In this document: in pieces, positions 15,511 to 21,133 of the stretch
Position numbering within the stretch: position 1 is the stretch's first letter
Layout of the letters: each line of letters opens with the position of its first letter
NCBI GenBank assembly: GCA_032250675.1
Contig: JAVVEY010000047.1
Span: 1-21,133, forward strand
Origin: Gaopeijia sp032250675
GTDB taxonomy: Bacteria; Gemmatimonadota; Gemmatimonadetes; Longimicrobiales; Gaopeijiaceae
DNA length: 21,133 bases
Direction: 5' to 3'
The notes under the pieces: generated by a model
What the model was told of the DNA's origin: nothing
What the model saw: only the letters and a program-made list of their open reading frames with translations
Databases searched by the model: none
Position numbers and translations under genes: made by a program

Positions 15511-16923
15511 ATGCCATACCCACAGACCCGCCGATCTCACCGGTCAGGCTCGCGCCAACACCGTCACCGGGTGGCTGGCGCGGCGTGGCTCCCCGTCGCG
15601 CTGTTCGCCGTTTCGACGTGCGGAGGTGACCTGGAAGAGCGACCCCTCGAGCTGAGCGCGACTCACTCTACTCCGGAGCGACTGCGGTTCACGGCGAGCT
15701 TGCGAGACGTCGCCGGGGCTGCTGTAGTCGGGGCCTTGACGCCCGTGCTGAGCTGGGAAGTGGGTGGTGCCGACTCCGATCTCATCCACGTTGCCGATGT
15801 GGAGGTGACTTCTGAGGGACATGTGGCAATTCTGGACCGAGGATCGCAGCGGATCGTCGTCCTGGACTCCGCCGGATCACGTCTCCGCAAGATTGGCCGA
15901 AGGGGTGAAGGACCGGGGGAGTTTCTCTCCCCCTTCGCGCTGGCCGACGTGGGAGAAGCGCTCGTGGTCTGGGACTCGCGTGTCTCCACGCCCCTGACCC
16001 GACTCGATCTTGCCGACCGAGCTCCCGTGGTCAGCGGCCCTCCCATTCCCGGTGACTGGCTCCAGGTACAGCTGCGTGGCCAGCGGTCGTTCATGGAAGA
16101 GCCTGCGCGCTGGGGGTGGGAGGACCTCACACGGAGGATCGATGGGTCGCCGGACGGACGGGTAGCTCATCTCATCCAGCCGGACGAATCGAACCCTCCT
16201 CCAGGCTTCGACCTCCGGGCGCCGGTCGCCACCATCGTGGAATATGACGGGGAGTTCCATATCATCGACACGCTGGCTCGCATGTCGGCTCCCGAGATCG
16301 AATCCGAGCGAATCGGAGCCGGACTTGAACGTTTCAACCAACCCCTCTTCGCGCCCCGTCCCCTCTTCGCACTCGGAGACGGCTGGACCGCCTTCGCCCA
16401 CGGGGACTCCGCCTTTGTCACCGTGTTGAGCCTCCAGAAGGACACTGTGGCCGTCATCGAGTTTCCCGATGGCGACCGCCGGATCCGGGAGCACGAACGG
16501 TACGCATACGTCGATTGGAACATCGAAGAATCCGTCCTGAAGGGGAGTAGCGAACAACGGAGCCGTTTCGCCGCGCAGAGCCGTAAACAGATCGAGCAGG
16601 GGCGCCGCGCCTTGGCATATGACCAATTCGCGTTTTCCGATGTGACTCCTTCGATTTCCGCGATTTACGCGGTGGGTGACTGTCTGTGGTTATCGGGATT
16701 CAACGCCATCGACAACCCCGACGGAACCGGCGCCGCTTGGGTGGCGGTGCGAATCCGACCGTCTCTCGATCTCATGGGAGTTCTCGATTTCGCGAAGCCG
16801 GGAATCCGGGTGCGCGACTTCGGCGCTACCAGTGTCGTCGCTACGGTACGAGATGAAAACGGAATCGTCCGCGTTCATCGATATTCTCTGCCCAACCCTC
16901 TTCACTGTAGACCCCCTGGGTGA
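15511..16923 (+). CDS. 6-bladed beta-propeller exported protein
   Basis: This is a 470-residue protein with a basic N-terminus, a hydrophobic stretch (GAAWLPVALFAVST, about 23-36) and a cysteine after it (STCGGD); the lipobox is atypical because of Thr at -1. The body has the 6-bladed propeller hallmarks seen in PF17170/BF3164-like proteins: LIHVADVEVTSEGHVAILDRGSQRIVVLDSAG, then RKIGRRGEGPGEFLSPF, repeated beta-strand blades, and a late helix-rich insert (about 330-370). No enzyme motif is visible; relatives are envelope binding proteins. ATG 15511 lacks a ribosome site, and GTG 15571 is an alternative that leaves a cleaner signal. The IS4 element ends only 41 bp upstream, so the native promoter may be displaced. 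A small Cys-rich peptide and a redoxin gene follow on the same strand. Confidence 0.8.
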   Translation: MPYPQTRRSHRSGSRQHRHRVAGAAWLPVALFAVSTCGGDLEERPLELSATHSTPERLRFTASLRDVAGAAVVGALTPVLSWEVGGADSDLIHVADVEVTSEGHVAILDRGSQRIVVLDSAGSRLRKIGRRGEGPGEFLSPFALADVGEALVVWDSRVSTPLTRLDLADRAPVVSGPPIPGDWLQVQLRGQRSFMEEPARWGWEDLTRRIDGSPDGRVAHLIQPDESNPPPGFDLRAPVATIVEYDGEFHIIDTLARMSAPEIESERIGAGLERFNQPLFAPRPLFALGDGWTAFAHGDSAFVTVLSLQKDTVAVIEFPDGDRRIREHERYAYVDWNIEESVLKGSSEQRSRFAAQSRKQIEQGRRALAYDQFAFSDVTPSISAIYAVGDCLWLSGFNAIDNPDGTGAAWVAVRIRPSLDLMGVLDFAKPGIRVRDFGATSVVATVRDENGIVRVHRYSLPNPLHCRPPG

Positions 16924-16969
16924 TCGGTCGCCATGCCCGAATCCCGACCCACAACACAAGGAGACGTTT

Positions 16970-17179
16970 ATGCGCAAGGCCCTTTATGGTATCGGAATCG
17001 CCGCGTTGCTGGCCCTGAACGCGTTGCTGACCGCTGAGCCGGCTCAGGCTGGTGGCGGGGAGTGGAACTCGCAGGACGACTGGTTGTGCGGAGATCAGGG
17101 CGCGATCCAGGTCTGCACGAACGAGTACTTCGCGATCTGCGGAAACGACGAGGGCGGACCGCGCCCTGACTGCTCGTAA
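16970..17179 (+). CDS. Small exported four-cysteine peptide (69 aa)
   Basis: An excellent ribosome site, AAGGAG (16958-16963), stands six bases before ATG 16970. The peptide has a textbook signal sequence (MRKALYGIGIAALLALNALL) ending AEPAQA, with probable cleavage near residue 27. The mature part is about 42 residues: Gly-rich start, acidic, with cysteines at 40, 49, 57 and 68, enough for two disulfides. It ends PDCS. I do not recognise a named family. In size, signal, cysteine count and position beside a propeller protein and a thioredoxin-like protein it resembles the NVEALA peptides of Bacteroidota, but the NVEALA motif itself is absent. It may be a structural peptide, a signal or the precursor of a modified product. 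The gene is real with high confidence; its role is unknown. Confidence 0.82.
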   Translation: MRKALYGIGIAALLALNALLTAEPAQAGGGEWNSQDDWLCGDQGAIQVCTNEYFAICGNDEGGPRPDCS

Positions 17180-17251
17180 TCCTGATTCACACTTAATCGA
17201 ACCGAGCGCATAACCGACCGATCAGCTGGGGGGCTGTGGCGAATTGTCTTC

Positions 17252-17836
17252 GTGCTCTGTCTGCTCGTGACAGGGGTCCATATGGGATATCGAGTGGTTC
17301 GCAAGTCGAATCCACCTCGTCCGCCCGAGTTCTTCCGGGAAGGCGACCGATTACCCAACGTGGAGGTGACCGCAATAGGGAAGCCACAAGCCAGGACAGC
17401 ATCCGTAACCACCCTCGGAGCCGTCCTTGGTGAGCAGTGCAGCATCTTAATCTTCTTTGATCCCGCCTGCGCCGGGTGTCGATCTCTCGCACCACGGTGG
17501 AAAGGACTCCAAGCGTTGAGTGGTCCCGTTGCGGCGGGTATTCCAATCCAATGGATCGCAGTAAGGGGGTCTCGTACAGAAGTGTCAGACTTCTTGAACG
17601 ACCACGCAGGAGTAAATGAGGGGTGGCGGATTTCGGAGGAGGCACGACAGGCCCTCAGAGTCCATTACTGGCCCCACCCCGTGTTGGTCGACCGAACACG
17701 TACACTCATGTATGACGGCGCTTTCCATCCAGAGGACTTCACCACCGGACCTGACGCTTCGGCAGCGGTGGATCGGTGCGGCGAACTGGCGTTAGACCGG
17801 CGGGGCACAACTCCACTCACACTCCCGCATGGGTAA
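17252..17836 (+). CDS. Membrane-anchored thioredoxin-like (redoxin/TlpA-type) protein
   Basis: This is 194 residues from GTG 17252. The fold is thioredoxin-like: GDRLPNVEVTAIG (31-43) before the core, ILIFFDPACAGC with the CxxC pair Cys73/Cys76, RWKGLQAL helix, IQWIAVRG strand, and WPHPVLVDRTRTLMYDG, which supplies the cis-Pro region and the last hairpin. The N-terminus is hydrophobic. The frame is open upstream to 17186, and codons from CTG 17234 (LWRIVFVLCLLVTGVHMGY) would give a complete membrane anchor, so the true start may be a non-ATG codon upstream. The active site should face the periplasm, where it could oxidise or reduce disulfides such as those of the Cys-rich peptide encoded 72 bp earlier. 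That pairing is inference. Confidence 0.82.
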   Translation: MLCLLVTGVHMGYRVVRKSNPPRPPEFFREGDRLPNVEVTAIGKPQARTASVTTLGAVLGEQCSILIFFDPACAGCRSLAPRWKGLQALSGPVAAGIPIQWIAVRGSRTEVSDFLNDHAGVNEGWRISEEARQALRVHYWPHPVLVDRTRTLMYDGAFHPEDFTTGPDASAAVDRCGELALDRRGTTPLTLPHG

Positions 17837-18101
17837 TGCCCGACTCCAGCGGCCCGGCGTGCCGGTCGCTCACTTCCCCAAGCACTCCAGAACCTCCGCT
17901 TCGAGCTCGGCCCGGTCGGTGCGGGTCCGCTTCGACATCTCGGGGGGGCACAGGCGTATCCGGATGATGCCGCGCGCTTGGAGGAGACACCCCTATTTTG
18001 CTGCTCCGGAGACACCCACCTATAAGGCAGAGCGTGTCAAGAGGGCCTAGCCCTCCCAGGCCACCGGGTCAACTCCATGGCTCGCCCCGCGGTGCGGCTA
18101 C
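17837..18101. other. Intergenic stretch with short repeats, no gene recognised
   Basis: No convincing gene is seen. GGAGACACCC occurs twice, at 17983-17992 and 18008-18017. A hairpin, GAGGGC-CTA-GCCCTC, lies at 18041-18055 without a T tract. A 22-codon minus-strand frame (17870-17938) starts like some transposase accessory proteins but stops at once. The stretch probably marks an old rearrangement between the redoxin gene and the permease scrap. Confidence 0.5.
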
Positions 18102-18468
18102 ATGTCTACGGTCTACGACCGCGTGCTGGACGAGCTGCCCTTCTGGGTGGAACTGGCGGTCGACCCCGGCACGGCCGTCGTGGTGGTGGTGCTCGCCGTG
18201 CTGGCCACCGGGGTGACCGGCGTGATTCCCGCGCTGCGCGCCACGCGAAAGACCCCCGGCGACGCGCTGCGCAGATCCGGCCGGGGCGCCGTGCTCGGCG
18301 TCGGCCGTCTGAGCGGTGCCATGATCGCCGCCGAGGTCGCCCTCTCCGTGGCGCTCCTGGGCAGCGCGGTCCTCTTCGCGCAGGGCTTCCAGCGCTACGT
18401 GGAGCCCGCCTCCCGGACGAGCGGGTGCTGACGGCCCGCCTCGTGCTGGACCTCGACGAGACCGACCT
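18102..18468 (+). pseudogene. ADOP/MacB-type ABC permease fragment, frameshifted
   Basis: Codons from 18102 read LPFWVELAVDPGTAVVVVVLAVLATGVTGVIPALRATRKTPGDALR, then SGAMIAAEVALSVALLGSAVLFAQGFQRYVEP. These are two membrane segments around the PALRATR...ALR loop found in the FtsX/MacB-like permeases called ADOP. Homologous sequence then moves to another frame near 18410 (DERVLTARLVLDLDETDL), so there is a one-base frameshift. The N-terminal prefix, the FtsX periplasmic domains and the C-terminal half are all absent. The fragment stops exactly where the 438-bp LEA-like duplication begins (18469). Full-length family members are around 800 residues, so this is a remnant of about 120. The permease identity is well supported; function is lost. 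Confidence 0.8.
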
Positions 18469-18906
18469 GCGGGAGTGCACTCCTGGCAGGATCTGACCCT
18501 GACCCAGGTGGCTAGGATCGTCGGAGCCGTCGAACGCAACGAACTCCCGCTCGAGATGGAGCTGCAGCTTCGCGCCGAGAATCCGGCGTCGAACGATGTG
18601 GATGCGCGCCTCACCCGGATGGAGTGGGCGCTCTTCATCGAGGATCGGGAGGCCTTCGACGGACTCGTCGAGGAGGAGTACCTCCTCGAGCCGGGCGTGC
18701 CACAACGGGTTCCGGTCCTCATGTCGCTCGATCTCGTCAACTTCGTCGAGGGAAGCGCGCAGGATCTGGTCCGCCTCGCCCTCGCGCTCGCGGGACAACC
18801 GGTCGAACCGATGGCGATCACCCTCCAGGCGCGCCCGACGATCAACACCCCGCTGGGCGCGATGCGCTACCGCGAGCCGATCTCGATCACCCTCTCCGAG
18901 GGAAAC
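18469..18906 (+). repeat. 438-bp duplicated segment, copy 2
   Basis: Same orientation as 8251-8688, with two adjacent silent differences. The left border abuts the permease fragment; the right border diverges after GGGAAAC. Confidence 0.97.
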
Positions 18907-18918
18907 GCACCTCGCTGA
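18469..18918 (+). pseudogene. LEA14-like lipoprotein gene, 5'-truncated second copy
   Basis: The reading frame matches the intact gene at 8095-8700 from its His-Ser-Trp-Gln segment (residue 56 on) to the penultimate residues, then ends NAPR instead of NSLP. The signal peptide, lipobox and first ~52 residues are missing, replaced by permease sequence. A GTG at 18475 could start a 147-residue protein, but it would be cytoplasmic, lacks a ribosome site and probably would not fold. The coding sequence has kept only silent changes, so the copy is recent, or gene conversion or an assembly join produced it. I treat it as a pseudogene. Confidence 0.8.
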
Positions 18919-18944
18919 TCCCGCGCGAGGGATCCGGCGCCGCC

Positions 18945-19601
18945 TCAGCGCATCGGTGATCCCTCGTCGCGCCAGGCGGCGAGCCGATCGAGCGCCTCGT
19001 CGTAGCGCTCCACGAGCCTGCGTTCTCGGTTGGCGAAGTCCTCGCTCAGCACGATGAACCCCCGGTAGCCGTCGCGCAGCACCGCCTCCGCACCCTCCCG
19101 TCGAAGATCGGTCGAGATCTCCTCGGTCATCCGGTCGCCGAGCGCGGCGTACTCACCCTGGCGGTCGTAGAGGCGCGAGAGGGCCAGCACGAGATCCCAC
19201 GGGAGGCGCTCGAAGACGCCCGCGATGCGGGCCGACTCCCACGCCGTGGCGACGACCCCGGCGGGACGAAACATCCCCTCCTCGTAGTAGAGGCTGTAGG
19301 GGGGGAGGGCATCGACGCGATCGAGCGCCCGCAGGGTGTCGCGCAGCGCGTCGTGAAACTCCGACGACGCGCGCGCAGCGTCACGATTGGTTCGGAGCTC
19401 CAGCTCGATTCCCTCGAGCGCCTGCCGCGCCAGCGCGCGCTCCTGGCGATCCTGGTGCCACGTCTCCAGCCCGAGCGCGAGCAGCAGGCTGAAGACGATC
19501 AGCGCCGACTCGAAGGTCGCGCGAGGCAGCCACGGGGGCACCGACATCCTCCGTCGGGAGGCGGGCGACGTCTCGTCGTCCGATTCTTCGTGCGCGTCCA
19601 T
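18945..19601 (-). CDS. Single-helix membrane protein of unknown function
   Basis: This is a 218-residue protein. An acidic then basic N-terminus (MDAHEESDDE...SRRR) leads to one membrane helix at about 29-46 (TFESALIVFSLLLALGLE), followed by TWHQDRQERALARQALEGIELELRTNRDA and a mostly helical, charged C-terminal domain. The FES-LIVFS-LLAL-LETW pattern is one I associate with uncharacterised proteins of Gemmatimonadota, Acidobacteriota and Caulobacterales, related in shape to the DUF6090 proteins of Bacteroidota. No catalytic motif is visible. ATG 19601 follows the stop of the propeller gene by 3 bp, so the two are co-transcribed. It could be a partner or membrane anchor for that lipoprotein; this is inferred from position only. 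Confidence 0.75.
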   Translation of the reverse strand: MDAHEESDDETSPASRRRMSVPPWLPRATFESALIVFSLLLALGLETWHQDRQERALARQALEGIELELRTNRDAARASSEFHDALRDTLRALDRVDALPPYSLYYEEGMFRPAGVVATAWESARIAGVFERLPWDLVLALSRLYDRQGEYAALGDRMTEEISTDLRREGAEAVLRDGYRGFIVLSEDFANRERRLVERYDEALDRLAAWRDEGSPMR

Positions 19602-19604
19602 CCG

Positions 19605-20807
19605 TCAATCCACCGTCACCAAGCGGTACTTCCGGACGTACTCGACTCCCAGATCGTCCGTCCACGTTCCGATCACATGATCCCTCTGGACATCGTGGAG
19701 GATAAACCCCGGCGGGAGGACGGCGATGCCTCGAAACTCACCGTTGTGACCCAACACCGCCCAGCGATTCAGGCCGTCGGACCGGCCGGCCCGGTGCTCT
19801 TCGAGCCAGAGCGCGTCATCGCTCGCGACGAAGCGAGCATAGGCGGGGCGAGTCTCCGGGAAGTACATCTCCTCGAGTTCGCGAGCCATCGCTTCCGCAC
19901 GAGCTTCGGATTGCTCGGCCGCCGCTTCGCGAGCGCCCTGACGGTAGGTCTCGATCATCCCGGGCGTCAGTTGCAGGTCCACATCGGGCGCCCGGATCGA
20001 CTGAACCCAACGTCCGTCGGCTTCGTAGGCGTCGACCACAAAGCCTTCGGCCGCAGCCACGAAGAGGCGTTCGTCCTTCACGGCGTAGTGGAAGCCACGG
20101 CTGAAGGGGTGAAACCCGAACCCGCGGCCCGAGAAGTACATCTCGGGACCCGGGAAGATGCCGATCGTGTCGGGAGTCTCCATCGCGTCCCCGAATCGGA
20201 TGAGCGGCTCGGGCGTCCGTCGCAGGCCCTCCTCGTCACCCGTCATCTGCGTCGAGCTGAAGCCCGAGGATCCCACGATGAACGTTCCGTCCCGAAGGCG
20301 ATAGGCTGCCCCCGGCACGGTGACGCCGTCGATCGGGATCGTACGCACCAGCTCCCCCTCGGGAGTGTACTCGGTGATCCGTCTCACGCTGAAGTCGGTG
20401 ATGGCGAGGGTGTCGCCGCCGCCCCGAACGATGAGGCCAACCCGATTGAACTCGCCGGGGCCCTCACCGCTGCCCCCGCGCTCGAAGAGGTAGCTCCCGG
20501 AGTCGTCGTACCATCTCAGCGTATTCGATCCCCCGTCTGCAACGACGATCCTTCCGTCCGCGAGACCCGTGACTCCGCGAATCCCACTGAAGAGGTACTC
20601 CGGGCGTCCTTCGAGCGCACCGATCTCGACGACGGGCTCGGCCGAAGTGGTCCACCGCGCCGCTTCACTCCAGATCGGTCCCGGGACCTCGGTGATCGCC
20701 ACACCCGCGCTGTCGCGCTGCACGACCTCTCGAACCGCCCCCGAGTTGGAGGGTTCGCACGCGACAAGAAGGGCCACGCTCAGGAATGCCGGCGCGATTC
20801 GTTTCAT
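19605..20807 (-). CDS. 6-bladed beta-propeller lipoprotein
   Basis: This is a 400-residue lipoprotein from ATG 20807, preceded at eight bases by GAGGTG. The signal peptide MKRIAPAFLSVALLVAC ends in a lipobox with the acylated Cys at 17. The mature protein shows propeller blades of the BF3164/PF17170 type: FSGIRGVTGLADGRIVVADGGSNTLRWYDDSGSYLFERGGSGEGPGEF, TLAITDFSVRRITEYTPEGELVRTIP, LFVAAAEGFVVDAYEADGRWVQSIR, and a charged helical insert (REAAAEQSEARAEAMARELEEM) before the last blade. No enzymatic motif is seen. The frame is open to 21026, but the lipoprotein start is clearly better. It is related in architecture to the protein at 15511-16923. It is followed after 3 bp by the single-helix membrane protein. 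Confidence 0.9.
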   Translation of the reverse strand: MKRIAPAFLSVALLVACEPSNSGAVREVVQRDSAGVAITEVPGPIWSEAARWTTSAEPVVEIGALEGRPEYLFSGIRGVTGLADGRIVVADGGSNTLRWYDDSGSYLFERGGSGEGPGEFNRVGLIVRGGGDTLAITDFSVRRITEYTPEGELVRTIPIDGVTVPGAAYRLRDGTFIVGSSGFSSTQMTGDEEGLRRTPEPLIRFGDAMETPDTIGIFPGPEMYFSGRGFGFHPFSRGFHYAVKDERLFVAAAEGFVVDAYEADGRWVQSIRAPDVDLQLTPGMIETYRQGAREAAAEQSEARAEAMARELEEMYFPETRPAYARFVASDDALWLEEHRAGRSDGLNRWAVLGHNGEFRGIAVLPPGFILHDVQRDHVIGTWTDDLGVEYVRKYRLVTVD

Positions 20808-21133
20808 CGTGATTGCACCTCGTGCTGGAGGTTCACTGGGTTTTCGGCAATGTCGAGGACCGCGATACGCCGACAGTCCCACGACGTTGGTCGTGAGCGG
20901 GTCGCCGACGGCGTCTGGCCCGTCTTCTTCGGGCCCGTGCATCTGGGCCGGCCCGATGAGGCCAACTAGCGCACCATGGGTGTCAAGAATCGAAGCCGTC
21001 GTCGTCGCTGATCTGTAAGGTATCAACCGCGCGTTCGTGAACTGTTTCTCTTATCCGTCGCTTGGCAACAAGGTATCGAGAGGGACTGTCCAGAATTCTG
21101 TGTAACTGGCCGGGTGGTCACGCCGGGATCCGA
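20808..21133. other. Upstream region of the propeller operon, with a possible IS end at the edge
   Basis: No gene is recognised in these 326 bases. The minus-strand reading has TTGACA (complement of 20982-20987) but no good -10 at normal spacing. At 21082-21105 the sequence GGGACTGTCCAGAATTCTGT followed by GTAA looks like a terminal repeat of IS256-type elements; this is from memory and the transposase would lie beyond the window. Confidence 0.35.

Noticed and set aside
17870..17938. 22-codon minus-strand frame starting MSKRTRTDRAELEAEV
   Set aside because: The start recalls transposase accessory proteins, but it stops at once, lacks a ribosome site and has no neighbouring transposase; too short to call.
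1..21133. tRNA, rRNA or CRISPR arrays
   Set aside because: No cloverleaf-like sequence, rRNA segment or regularly spaced repeat array was seen on either strand by eye; a tRNA or CRISPR scan could not be run.

Overview
This 21.1 kb window is GC-rich, tightly packed bacterial DNA, with a scaffold gap of exactly 100 N (4940-5039). The protein families point to Gemmatimonadota or a near relative such as Acidobacteriota: PF13469-type sulfotransferases, 6-bladed beta-propeller lipoproteins, PadR and ADOP-type permease remnants, and NHL-repeat proteins. This is inferred from family content; no rRNA or other phylogenetic marker is present.

Layout. (1) 1-5479, minus strand: a tight five-gene operon of sulfotransferase, short-chain dehydrogenase, HpnA-like epimerase/dehydratase, second sulfotransferase and secreted ComEC-like metallo-beta-lactamase protein (cut by the window edge). 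Junctions are 4-bp or 11-bp overlaps or a 10-bp gap. The operon looks like a small-molecule or lipid tailoring pathway with sulfation. (2) 5614-10268, plus strand: a metal-response block. A MerR-type promoter (TTGACT, 20-bp spacer, TAGAAT) leads into an outer-membrane barrel, a secreted CxxC heavy-metal-associated protein and an NHL-repeat protein. An LEA14-like lipoprotein follows, then a second MerR-like dyad and a mercuric-reductase-like flavoprotein. (3) 10269-11714: gene debris (PadR remnant), a VOC protein on the minus strand, and about 570 bp without a convincing gene. (4) 11715-15469: two insertion sequences, an intact IS21-family element (istA/istB) and an IS4-family element with a 9-bp target duplication and a nonsense codon in its transposase. 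(5) 15511-17836, plus strand: a propeller protein, a 69-residue exported four-cysteine peptide and a membrane-anchored CxxC redoxin. The layout resembles the NVEALA peptide/BF3164 cassettes of Bacteroidota and is the best candidate for an undescribed system here. (6) 17837-18930: debris, with a frameshifted permease fragment fused to a 438-bp near-identical copy of the LEA14-like gene. (7) 18945-20807, minus strand: a second propeller lipoprotein and a one-helix membrane protein. The right edge may carry the end of another insertion sequence.

Two 16-bp perfect palindromes with the same skeleton (CGTTNCCGCGGNAACG) lie upstream of the reductase and the VOC gene and may be one regulator's operators. 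Two insertion sequences, a long internal duplication and several gene fragments mark 8-19 kb as a rearranged region, although some joins could be assembly artefacts.
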